A stretch of DNA of 39,599 nt from an uncultured Eubacteriales bacterium (lineage in GTDB: Bacteria > Bacillota > Clostridia > Oscillospirales > Oscillospiraceae): positions 1-39,599 of the forward strand of contig ONBX01000018.1 of NCBI GenBank assembly GCA_900316205.1, written 5' to 3'. Of the stretch, positions 15,067 through 24,172 are shown in pieces (the stretch's first letter is position 1; every line of letters starts with the position of its first letter). The position numbers were made by a program, and so were the translations under genes. A model generated the notes under the pieces. That model did no database searches, had not been told where the DNA came from, and saw only the letters and a list, made by a program, of their open reading frames with translations.

Positions 15067-15105
15067 AAAAAGGGAGCTGTGAAAAACGCTTTTTCACAGC
15101 TCCCT
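15067..15105 (-). terminator. Terminator of the MMPL/GLUG operon
   Basis: AGGGAGCTGTGAAAAA (15071-15086), loop CGC, TTTTTCACAGCTCCCT (15090-15105): a perfect 16-bp stem followed on the minus strand by TTTTTGC. Confidence 0.88.
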
Positions 15106-15115
15106 CTTTTCGCGT

Positions 15116-17923
15116 TTATTCCGCCTTGGCGGCCGCCTCAAGAGCGGCTTTCTTTTTCTTCCTGCGCCCCAGCAGCGCCACGGCAAAGATCAAGGCCCCT
15201 GCCGCAGCGGCGCCGATGCCGAGATACAGTCTGGTGTCGTTCTGACGGAGCTGGACCGCGGCGAAGCTCACCGAGCGCTCGCTGCAGGGCAGGCTCAGGT
15301 AGCTGCCGGCCTTCTCGGTCTCCACCGGGACCCACTGACCGTCCTGCAGAAGATAAAGCTGCACGCTGCTGCCCCGTTCCGCCTCCGGCGGCAGATAGCG
15401 CAGGCTGTAGGTCTGGCCCTCCTCCAGCTGGGTCAGGCCCATGGTCCAGGCCTCCAGCACGGTACCGTTCTCCACGGCTGGCAGCTCGCCCTCGTAGCGG
15501 GCCAGCATGACCTGGGTACGCCGGTCAAAGTCGCCCTCCACCAGGACCACGGCCATGGGGGAGCCTTCTCTGGTATAAGAGGCGGCCAGGGCGCCCTCCC
15601 GCGGCGTATACTCCGCCTCGATGGTGGCGCTGTAGTACAGTGCGCTGTAGTCATACTCGGGCCAGGTGCCGGTGTAGCCCTCCTTCTCGGGGACCGCCGG
15701 GATCTGGGAATTGTTGATGCTGCCTCCGTACTCAAAGGAGACTTCGCCCACCAACACACCGTCGGCCACGAAGCGCAGGTGCAGGGTGCGGAACTGCTCC
15801 GGCAGTTCCTCCCGGGTCAGCAGGTCCTCGTAGCTGATGGGATAGGCCTTTTCGCTGTAGCTGATGCCGTCCACGCCGCCCAGGGTCTCATGGACGAAGA
15901 AGTTGCCCTGAAGGGCCTCCCCTTCCTTCTCCGCGAAGCCTGCGATGGCGCCGCTGCAGGCGGTCACGTCCGAAAGTCCCACCATGCTGACACAGTCCTG
16001 AATGGTGGTGCCGTAGCCGGCGATGCCGCCTACGTTCTCCCTGCCGCTGAGATTGCACATGGCATAGCTCTCGCGCACCACGCTGTAGGAGCAGCCGACC
16101 ACACCGCCCACGTTGGTGCCGTCGGCACTCTCCACAGAGCCGTAGTTCTCGCAGCGGAGGATGCTGCCCAGCTCCTCGCCGCCGGAGACGCCGCCGATGC
16201 CGTCCTTGCGGCCCTTGACCATGCCGCGGTTGACGTTGTCAGAGGCAACGCATTTGGTTTCAAAGGTGTTGCTGACGATGCCCTCGATGCCGATGGCTTC
16301 CGCCAGGTTGCCTTCCATATCGAACTCATACTCGATGCCCATGTCGCCGATGAGGCCGCCCACGTTGTTGTCGCCCTCCACAAGAGCGGTATTGACGCAG
16401 CGGGACACGCGGCCCTCCACGTCCTCCTCTTCCAGTTCATCGGAGATGTCCTGGAAGATCTGACGGTTGGAGGCGCCGTTCAGGGCATTGGCCATGAGCA
16501 TCAGCACCCGGGAAAGCTGGTTGTTGGCGTCGGTCATCTCGGTGGAGAGTTCGGCCCCGTTTGTCGCCATGATGCCGAAAATGCGGGAGAGGCCGTCCGC
16601 CAGACCGCTGATATCCTCGCCCAGGCCCTCGGGCACATTGTAGTCGTCGGTATCGATCCTCGTGTTGTCGTCCAGATAGTCCAGGCCGCCCTGCAGGTCC
16701 TGATCGCTGATCGTGCCTTCTCCCGGGCTGATGCTGCCCTCGCCCGCACTGCCCTCGTCGGCAGGAGCCGGGCCGATGCTGCCGCCGCCGCTGATCTTGC
16801 CGGCAGCGCTGGCGCTGGTGGCGTCCAGATCGCCCACAGCGCCCTGCATCTCCGCGGACATGATCCCCAGGGTACCGGAGGCCAGGTTCAGCTTTTCATT
16901 CAGCAGGGCCAGCTCATCCAGCAGATTCACGGATTCGATGAGCACCAGGTAGGGCTCCATCTGTCCCACGATGCCGCCCACGTCCTTGCGGCCCAGGATC
17001 TCGCCCCGGTTTTCGCAGTCGGTGAGAAAGCCCGCCTGCCGCCCGGCAATGCCGCCCACGTTGTAGCCGAAGTGGGGATAGCCCACCGTGCCGGTATTGA
17101 CGCAGCTTTGCACCACGCCGTTGGTATAGCCCACGATGCCGCCGCTGTCGGAGACCACGTTCTCGTTATCCGCGCTGGTCAGCTCCAGGGCGTTCATGGT
17201 GCTGACCGTCAGGTCCTCCAGCTGCAGCGCCGCCTCGCTGATGGTGATGTTCACAGAGGCCTCGCTGCTGCAGTCCGCGATCAGGCCCTCGTTGCAGCCG
17301 GCGATGCCGCCGGTCATGCGCTTTCCGTCCACCGTGCCGCGGACGCTGCAGCCGCGGATCGTGCCGTAGTTATAGCCCACCAGGCCGCCGATGCGGTTTT
17401 TGCCGCTGACCGAGCCGGAAAAGCTGCAGTTTGTGATGCTGCCCCGGTTCACGCCCGCAAGACCGCCCAGCTGGGAGCTGCCGGTCTCCGGCGCGATGCT
17501 GCCGGAAACCTGCAGATCCTTCACCTGGCCGCTGGCCTGTATGTAGCGGAAGAGGCCCTGGTTGGAGCCGTCGGTGGCAAGACGGAACCCGGTGATGCTG
17601 TGTCCGCGGCCGTCAAAGATGCCTCCAAAGGTGGGGATGGGGTGGATGGCCGCCTCGCCCAGGTCCAGATCTCCGTCCAGGATCACCCGAAGATTCTGAG
17701 AATAGCTGTCAAGCCGGCAGCTTGAGGCCAAAGCCTGCAGATCCTCCGCGCTTGCGATGTGCAGCTCGATCCACTGGATGGGCTCCGTCTCCTGGCCGTT
17801 TTCCCCGGCGGAAGCCGTCTCGCCCTCCACTGGAGCCACCTCCTCGGCCAGGGCCGCGGGAAGCGACGACGTGCCAAGCAGAAGCAGGCTCAGCAGCAGT
17901 GCAAACAGTCTTTTTCCTCTCAT
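15116..17923 (-). CDS. GLUG-repeat surface protein with signal peptide and C-terminal membrane anchor
   Basis: A 935-residue exported protein. It has a signal peptide (residues 1-26, ending PAALAEE), then a beta-helical region of GLUG motifs at about 95-315 and 530-680 (for example GGLAGVNRGSITNCSF, GGLVGYNYGTIRGCSV, GGIAGCNEGLIADCSS). A less repetitive Ser/Gly/Asp-rich insertion lies at about 320-510, and beta-rich C-terminal modules follow. The end is a hydrophobic helix (about 900-920) with an RRKKKK stop-transfer tail. There is no LPxTG motif. GLUG motifs occur in surface adhesins and protease-associated proteins; molecular function is unknown. Start ATG 17923 overlaps the stop of the MMPL gene by 4 bases (ATGA), implying coupled synthesis and a common role. 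Confidence 0.82.
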   Translation of the reverse strand: MRGKRLFALLLSLLLLGTSSLPAALAEEVAPVEGETASAGENGQETEPIQWIELHIASAEDLQALASSCRLDSYSQNLRVILDGDLDLGEAAIHPIPTFGGIFDGRGHSITGFRLATDGSNQGLFRYIQASGQVKDLQVSGSIAPETGSSQLGGLAGVNRGSITNCSFSGSVSGKNRIGGLVGYNYGTIRGCSVRGTVDGKRMTGGIAGCNEGLIADCSSEASVNITISEAALQLEDLTVSTMNALELTSADNENVVSDSGGIVGYTNGVVQSCVNTGTVGYPHFGYNVGGIAGRQAGFLTDCENRGEILGRKDVGGIVGQMEPYLVLIESVNLLDELALLNEKLNLASGTLGIMSAEMQGAVGDLDATSASAAGKISGGGSIGPAPADEGSAGEGSISPGEGTISDQDLQGGLDYLDDNTRIDTDDYNVPEGLGEDISGLADGLSRIFGIMATNGAELSTEMTDANNQLSRVLMLMANALNGASNRQIFQDISDELEEEDVEGRVSRCVNTALVEGDNNVGGLIGDMGIEYEFDMEGNLAEAIGIEGIVSNTFETKCVASDNVNRGMVKGRKDGIGGVSGGEELGSILRCENYGSVESADGTNVGGVVGCSYSVVRESYAMCNLSGRENVGGIAGYGTTIQDCVSMVGLSDVTACSGAIAGFAEKEGEALQGNFFVHETLGGVDGISYSEKAYPISYEDLLTREELPEQFRTLHLRFVADGVLVGEVSFEYGGSINNSQIPAVPEKEGYTGTWPEYDYSALYYSATIEAEYTPREGALAASYTREGSPMAVVLVEGDFDRRTQVMLARYEGELPAVENGTVLEAWTMGLTQLEEGQTYSLRYLPPEAERGSSVQLYLLQDGQWVPVETEKAGSYLSLPCSERSVSFAAVQLRQNDTRLYLGIGAAAAGALIFAVALLGRRKKKKAALEAAAKAE

Positions 17924-20379
17924 TCCGCTTTTTCCTCCCCTGAGATATGTTCCTCCAGGCTCTGCTCCTCCATGGGCTGGACGCCGCCGATCTCGATGAT
18001 GGCGTTGAGCGTGCCCCGGAACAGGCCGTGGACCTCCGCATCGATGAGGCCGTTTATGCTGCCCCGAACCCGTCCGTCGATGCGCATCAGGCCTACCTGA
18101 TGACTGACCCGGCTGGACCGGTCGATGCTGAAGGAAGTCTTTTTGATGATGATATCACCCATCAGCAGGATCTGAGGCAGGACGCACATGACCAGGAAGA
18201 TGGAGATGAGAGTGCCCACGCCCAGGTACACGCCGATGGCGGAAATGGTCTCGTTGGACGTCAGGAAGCCGATGACGATGCCCGCCGAGGCCAGCATGGT
18301 GCCGGAGGTGATGATGGTAGGAAAGGCCAGGTTCAAGGTCTCGATCATGGCGTCGCGCAGAGGCATCTTTTCCTTCAGTTCCATATAGCGGCTGGAGATG
18401 ACGATGGCATAGTCGATATTGGCGCCCATCTGAATGGCGCTGATGATCAGGTAAGTCAGGAAAAACAGGTTGTTCCCCCGCAGATAGGGGATGGCGAAGT
18501 TGCAGAAGATACTGCCCTGAATGATCAGGATCAGCAGCAGGGGCAGTCCCACGGAGCGGAAGGTGAAGAGCAGCACGGCGATGACGAACAGCACCGTCAG
18601 TACGCTGATGAGCAGGTTGTCGTTCTGGAAGGAGGCCCGCAGGTCGCTGCAGCTGGTGGTATCGCCCACCAGGTAGTACTCGCTGTAGTACCGGGCCGTC
18701 AGGCCATGGATCACGTTCAGGTATTCGTAGCTGTCCTCCCCCTCGGTGGGCAGGTCCAGCTCCAGTACGATGCGGCTCCAGTTCGCGCTGCGAAGCTGCA
18801 GCTCGGCGTCGTGGATCTGCACTTCCAGATCGTCCAGCTTCTCCTCCGTATCCTCATCCAGGTTCAGGCTCACCTCGCTCCGCTTTTCGATGAGATAGTC
18901 GAAGAAATCGATGAGGGGGATGCGGTAGTTTTCCAGATTGGTGACGATCTGACCGTAATCGTCCCGGTTCGCGGCGTAGCTGGCATAGAGGGCCTCGGCC
19001 ACCTCAAAGTCCAGATCCGTGAGCTCGGCAAACTGCCGGGGCGACAGGGAACTGGTGAGCACATAGCCGTCCATGGCCTCGATATTGGCAAGGCCGGTGA
19101 CCTTCTCCACCCGGCTCAATTCCTCGATATCCGCGATGAGGGCGGCTTCCTTTTCATTCTCCCCTGCGGGGACGAGCAGAGCCATCTGGTTGGTCTTGCC
19201 GAAGATCTCATGGATCCGGGCCATGGCGATCTGCTCCTCGTTCTGTCGGATGGAGGAGACCGAATACTGGGAATAGACGTAGTTGACCTTATTGGAGAAG
19301 ATCGCCGCCGCGACGAACACGCCCAGGAACAGCACCGGCATCACAAAGCGGGTGGCGTAAACGGCCTTGCCCAGGAAGTTGATCTTGGGCACAAAGTTTT
19401 TGTGGTGGGTCTTGTCGATCCAGCCGGAGAAAACCACCAGCAGGCCCGGCATCAGCAAAAACACCGAGCAGAGGGAGAGGAGGATGGCCTTGATGAGCAC
19501 GGTGCCCATGTCCCGGCCCAGCCGGTACTTCATGAAGCAGAGCGCCAGCAGGCCCGCAATGGTGGTGAGAGAGCTTGCGGAGATCTCCGGAATGGCCTTG
19601 GAGAGGGCGGCCACGGCGGCCTCCCGGGCAGGCTTTTCCTCATGCTCCTCCATGTAGCGGTGGCAGAGGATGATGGCATAGTCGATGGCCAGGGCAAGCT
19701 GCAGTACAATGGCAATGGAGTTGGTGACGAAGGAGATCTCCCCCATCATGTAGTTGGTGCCCATGTTCAGCAGCGCCGCCGCGCCGAAGGTCAGCAGCAG
19801 CACCAGGATTTCCGCGTAGGTCCTGGAGGTGACCAGCAGCACCAGCACGATGATGACCACAGCGATCAGGTCCACCACCAGCATTTCCTTGTTGATGATG
19901 ATCTTGAGGGGGTTGCCCACGTTGCTGTCCACGTAGAGGTCGTAGCCGGCCAGCTTCTGCCGGATCTCTCCCAGGGCGCGGATGCTGACCTCGTCCCCTT
20001 CCAGTCCGTCAAAGGTCAGGTCGAAGAGGGCAGCGGCCGCGGCAAAGTGCTTGTCGCTGTGGTCAAAGTCCACGCTCTTGACGCCTTCGATCTCCTCGAT
20101 CATGGCACATAGGTCCTCCGCCTGATCATAGGTCACGTTCTCCACCATGATCTGGGCCGTGCCGAAGGTGGTGAACTCCCGGTTCATCAGATCCAGTCCC
20201 TGGCGGGTCTCCGTGGTCTCCGGCAGATAGGCGGTCAGGTCGTCGTTGACCTGTACCCAGCCCCGGGAAACGGCGCAGAAGATGGCCGCTACGGCAAACA
20301 GCAGGAAAATCAAGCCTCTTCCGTCCACGATGAAGGCGGCGAGCTTTTCCATGAAACTCATCTTTCTTCCGGCTTCCAT
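17920..20379 (-). CDS. MMPL/RND-family transporter
   Basis: An inner-membrane proton-driven transporter of the RND superfamily (SSD/MMPL type), usually moving lipids or hydrophobic compounds outward. The 819 residues show two repeats, each with one helix (about 18-38 and 340-362), a large extracellular domain, and a block of five helices (about 165-320 and 570-735). The permease-type segments LALAIDYAIILCHRYMEEH and GANIDYAIVISSRYMELKE carry the Asp typical of the coupling site. The cytosolic tail (about 745-819) is rich in short G-x-V/I periods (GRVRGSINGLIDAEVHG) recalling a beta-helix. ATG 20379 has AGGAG 12 bases upstream, somewhat far. First gene of a two-gene operon with the GLUG protein. 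Confidence 0.88.
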   Translation of the reverse strand: MEAGRKMSFMEKLAAFIVDGRGLIFLLFAVAAIFCAVSRGWVQVNDDLTAYLPETTETRQGLDLMNREFTTFGTAQIMVENVTYDQAEDLCAMIEEIEGVKSVDFDHSDKHFAAAAALFDLTFDGLEGDEVSIRALGEIRQKLAGYDLYVDSNVGNPLKIIINKEMLVVDLIAVVIIVLVLLVTSRTYAEILVLLLTFGAAALLNMGTNYMMGEISFVTNSIAIVLQLALAIDYAIILCHRYMEEHEEKPAREAAVAALSKAIPEISASSLTTIAGLLALCFMKYRLGRDMGTVLIKAILLSLCSVFLLMPGLLVVFSGWIDKTHHKNFVPKINFLGKAVYATRFVMPVLFLGVFVAAAIFSNKVNYVYSQYSVSSIRQNEEQIAMARIHEIFGKTNQMALLVPAGENEKEAALIADIEELSRVEKVTGLANIEAMDGYVLTSSLSPRQFAELTDLDFEVAEALYASYAANRDDYGQIVTNLENYRIPLIDFFDYLIEKRSEVSLNLDEDTEEKLDDLEVQIHDAELQLRSANWSRIVLELDLPTEGEDSYEYLNVIHGLTARYYSEYYLVGDTTSCSDLRASFQNDNLLISVLTVLFVIAVLLFTFRSVGLPLLLILIIQGSIFCNFAIPYLRGNNLFFLTYLIISAIQMGANIDYAIVISSRYMELKEKMPLRDAMIETLNLAFPTIITSGTMLASAGIVIGFLTSNETISAIGVYLGVGTLISIFLVMCVLPQILLMGDIIIKKTSFSIDRSSRVSHQVGLMRIDGRVRGSINGLIDAEVHGLFRGTLNAIIEIGGVQPMEEQSLEEHISGEEKAE

Positions 20380-20421
20380 GCTCGTTCTTTGCTCCTACAA
20401 TAATACATTCTTATTCAGAGT

Positions 20422-20427
20422 AATTAT
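20422..20427 (-). promoter_or_regulatory. -10 box of the MMPL/GLUG operon
   Basis: TATAAT on the minus strand at 20427-20422, 43 bases before the ATG; no good -35 box is visible. Confidence 0.4.
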
Positions 20428-20485
20428 ACACTTCTTTTCCCAAAAATCCATAACTGTCTTTTTTTTCACGCAGTTTTCCCCTTGA

Positions 20486-20514
20486 TTGACAAGGCGTGAA
20501 AATGCCCGTATACT
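20486..20514 (+). promoter_or_regulatory. Alpha/beta hydrolase promoter
   Basis: TTGACA (20486-20491), 17 bases, TATACT (20509-20514); near-consensus and divergent from the MMPL operon. Confidence 0.75.
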
Positions 20515-20608
20515 GATCTTATACAAATTACACAAAACAAGTGTGGTGTATTCCTGTCTGCCACCCGCCCCGGGCGGAAAACAGGGATCTCCCGGGAGGT
20601 AAACGGAT

Positions 20609-21517
20609 ATGAAAAAAGCGCTTCCTGCCGCCCTGCTGGGTGCCGCCGTCGGAGTCGGCTTCACCGAAGAACTGTACCGCTACGTCTGCTGTCGGTCCGG
20701 CTCTCCCCTGTTCTCGGCGCTGCTGCGGGGCAAGACTCACGACGAGGCCTACTACAGCCACCGGGATGGCGAAGCCGCAAAGCTCCGCGCCCTGCCCCAG
20801 GAGCGCTTTGAGATCCGCTCCGGCCGGGGTGCCCGTCTGGTGGGCCATTATTTTCACGGTGAGGGGGACGGAAAGCGCATCGCTTTTCTGGTCCACGGCT
20901 ACCGCTCCGAGCACGCGGAGACTGCCGGGATGTACTGGGATTACTACCGCAGCCGGGGCTTTGACCTCTTCTGCTGCGACCATGAGGCCCACGGGGAGAG
21001 TGAGGGGAAGTACATCGGCTTCGGTACCTTCGAGGCGGAGGACTGCCTGAAATGGATCGACTTTCTGACCGGGCGATACGGAAAGGACATTCAGATTCTG
21101 CTTCACGGCTTTTCCATGGGAGCGGCCACGGTGATGCTCATGGCGCCCCGCTGCCCGGCCAATGTGAAGGCCATCGTGGAGGACAGCGGCTTTCAAAGTG
21201 CGATGATGCAGCTGAAGGGACAGGTCGGTCCCTTCCTGCCCGCCCTTACGCTGCTGCACCGGCTGATCGCCGGGGTGGACCTGCGCAAGGCCGATGCAAA
21301 AGCCGCCATCCGGGAGACCAGGATCCCCATGCTCTTTGTGCAGGGCCGGGAGGATCCCACGGTGCCCTTCCGCAACGCCCCCGCGCTATTTGAAAGCTAT
21401 CAGGGTGAAAAGGACTGCCTTTATGTGGACGGCGCGCGGCATGTGGAGAGCATGCATGTGGCCCCCCAGGCCTACGCCGAAAAGCTGGACGCTCTGATCG
21501 GGAAGGCCTTTTCCTGA
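20609..21517 (+). CDS. Alpha/beta hydrolase (serine aminopeptidase/lipase-like)
   Basis: A 302-residue serine hydrolase. The N-terminus (MKKALPAALLGAAVGVGF) is a short hydrophobic segment, so it may be membrane-associated. The fold signatures are clear: oxyanion region AFLVHGYRSEHAE, FCCDHEAHGESEGK, nucleophile elbow LHGFSMGAA (Ser about residue 172), acid in VQGREDPTVPF (Asp about 250) and base in DGARHVESM (His about 275). It resembles the BAAT/S9-like esterase group found in Firmicutes genomes. The substrate is unknown. GGGAGG at 20593-20598 precedes the ATG. Monocistronic. Confidence 0.87.
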   Translation: MKKALPAALLGAAVGVGFTEELYRYVCCRSGSPLFSALLRGKTHDEAYYSHRDGEAAKLRALPQERFEIRSGRGARLVGHYFHGEGDGKRIAFLVHGYRSEHAETAGMYWDYYRSRGFDLFCCDHEAHGESEGKYIGFGTFEAEDCLKWIDFLTGRYGKDIQILLHGFSMGAATVMLMAPRCPANVKAIVEDSGFQSAMMQLKGQVGPFLPALTLLHRLIAGVDLRKADAKAAIRETRIPMLFVQGREDPTVPFRNAPALFESYQGEKDCLYVDGARHVESMHVAPQAYAEKLDALIGKAFS

Positions 21518-21533
21518 GCTTTCAGGCCAAGGC

Positions 21534-21574
21534 AAAAAAGCCTGTCTGCACATCCGATGCAGACAGGCTTTTTT
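21534..21574. terminator. Bidirectional terminator between the hydrolase gene and cpsD
   Basis: AAAAAAGCCTGTCTGCA (21534-21550), 7-base loop, TGCAGACAGGCTTTTTT (21558-21574): a perfect 17-bp stem with A and T tracts on the flanks. Confidence 0.9.
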
Positions 21575-21580
21575 TCTGTG

Positions 21581-22336
21581 TCATTTCTTCCGACTCAGGC
21601 TTTTCAGGATACCGTTCATCTTTCGGGTATTTCGGGGACCGGACTCCCCGTAATACTTCTGATAGTAGCCCTTGCTGTAATAGCCCTTGCGGTAGTAGTA
21701 CTTCTCGTTCTTCTGGTCCACCATGTTCAGTACCGCGCCCAGGACCGGGCAGCCGGTGGCCTGCAGTTGGTCCAGCGCGCCCTGGGCCAGACGATAGGGC
21801 ACGTTGCCGGAGGAGACCACCATGACGATTCCGTCACACAGGGGGGCAACGATGGCTGCGTCCACCACCAGGTTGATGGGCGGACAGTCCACGATCACAT
21901 AGTCATACTCCTCCCGGCAGATCTCGATAAGCTTCTGCATCCGGGCGCTGGAGAGCAGCTCCGCGGGGTTCGGGGGGACCCGACCGGCCAGGATCATATG
22001 GAAATTGTCCATATCGGTCTCCATGAGCACATCCTCCAGGCCGTTGCGGCCGGAAAGCAGGTGGCTCAGTCCGGGGAGATTCCGCTCCTTGGTAAAGCGG
22101 TCGGCCAGCACAGACTTGCGCATATCCGCATCCAGAAGGACCACCCGGGAGCCCAGCTGGGCCAGGGAGCGGCAGAGATTCATGGAGACGGTGCTCTTTC
22201 CCTCATCCGCCAGGGTGCTGGTGATCATGATGACCTTTTTATCTTTTCCGCAGAACTGCAGATTGGTGCGAAGAAGCTTCATGGCCTCGTTCACATCATA
22301 GGGCATCTCGCGTTTATTGATAACGAGTTTCGGCAT
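21581..22336 (-). CDS. cpsD: CpsD/CapB-type bacterial tyrosine kinase
   Basis: A cytosolic BY-kinase that, with its membrane adaptor (the Wzz-like protein encoded upstream), controls the amount and chain length of capsular or exopolysaccharide by autophosphorylation on a tyrosine tail. The 251 residues contain Walker A STLADEGKSTVSMNL, Walker A' VVLLDADMRK, Walker B YVIVDCPP, and a C-terminal tyrosine cluster (YYYRKGYYSKGYYQKYY), the phosphorylation site. ATG 22336 lies 10 bases from AGGAG. An earlier in-frame ATG at 22345 overlaps the cpsB stop as ATGA but is only one base from that AGGAG. Last gene of the operon. Confidence 0.92.
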   Translation of the reverse strand: MPKLVINKREMPYDVNEAMKLLRTNLQFCGKDKKVIMITSTLADEGKSTVSMNLCRSLAQLGSRVVLLDADMRKSVLADRFTKERNLPGLSHLLSGRNGLEDVLMETDMDNFHMILAGRVPPNPAELLSSARMQKLIEICREEYDYVIVDCPPINLVVDAAIVAPLCDGIVMVVSSGNVPYRLAQGALDQLQATGCPVLGAVLNMVDQKNEKYYYRKGYYSKGYYQKYYGESGPRNTRKMNGILKSLSRKK

Positions 22337-22341
22337 GGACG

Positions 22342-23079
22342 TCATTCTCCTTTATTTCCTTCCAGGATCGCCTTGGGAGTGCTGCAGAGAAGGCGCCGGG
22401 CAAGGCCCTTCCCGTATTTATCTTCCAGATAGCCGGCGCAGCGGTCCAGCTCGGGGACACGGATCCTGATATCGTGGGCGTCACTCGCGACGACCGAGGG
22501 CAGGCCCTGCTGCAGCAGCTTTCTGCACAAAAGCTTCTGCCGCAGTCCCTCCCGGCCCAGAATGCTGCCCGCATTGATCTGCAGCAGCGCGCCGGATTCC
22601 CGCAGGGTATGGGCAAAGCTCCAGTCCTTTTGCAGGGGCTGGGTCCGCTCCGCATGGGCGATCAGGGGGGTATAGCCCATGCGGCGCACCAGCTTCACCG
22701 CATCCAGGATCTCCGCATCGCTGTGTCTCCCGCCGAATTCCAGCAGGATGGTGCTGCCTTCGCCCAGGGGGCGCAGGCTCCGCTCCACCAGGCGCTTGCG
22801 GAGGATGCGGTCAAAATGATACTCGCGGCTGTGATACAGCGTCAGCGGCAGCTCCGCCTCCTCGGCAAGGCGGCAGACCAGTTCAAAGTGGCGCAGGATC
22901 TCCTCATCTGTTGTCTCAAACATCTCCGCCCGGAGATGGGGGGTCAGACAGATGGTGCGCACCCCCTGGGACACCTCCATCCGGAGCAGCTCCAGGGACT
23001 CCTCTTCGTCATATGCCCCGTCATCCACGAAGGGCATCAAATGACAGTGGAGGTCAACCAGGCCAGTCAGGGAGCTCAT
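22342..23079 (-). CDS. cpsB: CpsB/CapC-type PHP-domain protein-tyrosine phosphatase
   Basis: A metal-dependent phosphatase of the PHP family that dephosphorylates the cognate BY-kinase. The 245 residues show VDLHCHLMPFVDDGAYDEEES (metal ligands His, His, Asp), TPHLRAEMF, LLEFGGR, IAHAER and the late SDAHD motif, as expected for Mn2+-dependent PHP phosphatases. Start ATG 23079 overlaps the stop of the upstream wzz-like gene by 4 bases; the frame is open far upstream, but that is antisense-like coding of the overlapping gene. Kinase, adaptor and phosphatase make a complete control module. Confidence 0.93.
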   Translation of the reverse strand: MSSLTGLVDLHCHLMPFVDDGAYDEEESLELLRMEVSQGVRTICLTPHLRAEMFETTDEEILRHFELVCRLAEEAELPLTLYHSREYHFDRILRKRLVERSLRPLGEGSTILLEFGGRHSDAEILDAVKLVRRMGYTPLIAHAERTQPLQKDWSFAHTLRESGALLQINAGSILGREGLRQKLLCRKLLQQGLPSVVASDAHDIRIRVPELDRCAGYLEDKYGKGLARRLLCSTPKAILEGNKGE

Positions 23080-23837
23080 GATCTGCTCATATTCCGCTCC
23101 AGAGGAACGGAGCTGAGAGTGGTGAGGCCCAGATAACGGGTCACATCCTCCTCGGTGGTGATGGTATCGTTGTTGAAGTAGCGGATCAGCAGGAAGGCCA
23201 CAACAGCCATGGCAAAAACCAGACCGCCCAGGATCGCATCCCGCTTCAGAGCCGGGCTGGTTTTGACGCCGGTGGATGCCGGCTCCACAAACTGCGGCCG
23301 GTCGGACTTCATGATATCGGCGATCTGATCGCACATGACACTGGCAAGGGTGTTGCTCAGCTGCGCCGCCACCTCCGGATCCTCATTGGTGACGGAGATG
23401 CGCAGCATATGGGAATCGGTCGGATTGGTCAGGCGGATGGTGTTCTCCTTTTTCAGTTCTTCCACCGTAGTATCCAGGCCCAGCTCCTCGATCACCAGGT
23501 TGAGGGTCGTACTGGTGGTACCGATGATCTGGAAGTCCGTAGTCATCTTGTCCGCCACGTTGATCACCTGTGTGCTGGTCTCCCCCTCGGTGCTGAAGAC
23601 ATAGATCGTGGCATTGGCGGTATACCTGGCAGGGACAAAAAGCTTCACCGCCACGCCCACCAGCACAGCGCCGATCAGCGCGGCCAGAACGATGATCCAG
23701 GCGTGATGCGCAAGGACGCGGATGATCTCCATGAGATCCACCTCGTCCTCCTCCCGCTGGGCCTGCTGAAGGCGAAAGCCCGGCGCGGGGGCTTCTCCGC
23801 CGTTGAAAGCATAATTGAAATTCGGTTTCTGATCCAT
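23076..23837 (-). CDS. cpsC: Wzz/CpsC-type polysaccharide chain-length and kinase adaptor protein
   Basis: A membrane adaptor that activates the BY-kinase and sets polymer length. The 253 residues have a cytosolic N-terminus ending in the Wzz signature (DEVDLMEIIRVLAHHAWIIVLAA), a first helix (about 45-65), an extracellular domain with VPARYTANATIYV and ISVTNEDPEVAAQLSN, a Pro-containing segment, and a second helix (about 200-220) before a short cytosolic tail. Start ATG 23837 has GAGGA about 9 bases upstream. First gene of the cpsC-cpsB-cpsD operon; no glycosyltransferase, flippase or polymerase follows. Confidence 0.92.
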   Translation of the reverse strand: MDQKPNFNYAFNGGEAPAPGFRLQQAQREEDEVDLMEIIRVLAHHAWIIVLAALIGAVLVGVAVKLFVPARYTANATIYVFSTEGETSTQVINVADKMTTDFQIIGTTSTTLNLVIEELGLDTTVEELKKENTIRLTNPTDSHMLRISVTNEDPEVAAQLSNTLASVMCDQIADIMKSDRPQFVEPASTGVKTSPALKRDAILGGLVFAMAVVAFLLIRYFNNDTITTEEDVTRYLGLTTLSSVPLERNMSRS

Positions 23838-23922
23838 TTCGTCGATCCTCACCTGTGCAATTTCTCCGGCAGGGCCGCCGGAACGCAAAACGCGAGCTTC
23901 CCGCGTTTTGGCCGTACAGCTT

Positions 23923-23951
23923 ATTATAACATAGTGCTTTCCTTCACGCAA
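23923..23951 (-). promoter_or_regulatory. cpsCBD promoter
   Basis: On the minus strand TTGCGT (23951-23946), 17 bases, TATAAT (23928-23923). Downstream, CAAAACGCG (23886-23894) and CGCGTTTTG (23902-23910) form a 9-bp hairpin in the leader, possibly regulatory. Confidence 0.65.
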
Positions 23952-24105
23952 GAGAAAAAGTGACGCCAGACGAAGTCCCAAAAAGACGCCGGCGCGGGCC
24001 AGGGATCTCTGCGTAACGGAGCTGCGAAGGTCTCCGCAGTCGCCAGAGCGTCTCAGCCGCCACCGGCAAAAGCCAGAAACCCTTGTGATATGCGTCATCC
24101 ATCTA

Positions 24106-24134
24106 TTGACGCTCAGAACAAACTGTGTTATATT
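24106..24134 (+). promoter_or_regulatory. Promoter of the CNNM gene pair
   Basis: TTGACG (24106-24111), 17 bases, TATATT (24129-24134). Between this and the divergent cps promoter (23952-24105) I see no other feature. Confidence 0.65.
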
Positions 24135-24172
24135 GACCTTTGATTTTACAAAAAGGAAGTGGTTATCCCATT

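Noticed and set aside
22342-23334. Longer cpsB reading frame starting at 23334
   Set aside because: The first 85 codons overlap cpsC in another frame and have no domain; the PHP domain starts at ATG 23079, which overlaps the cpsC stop.
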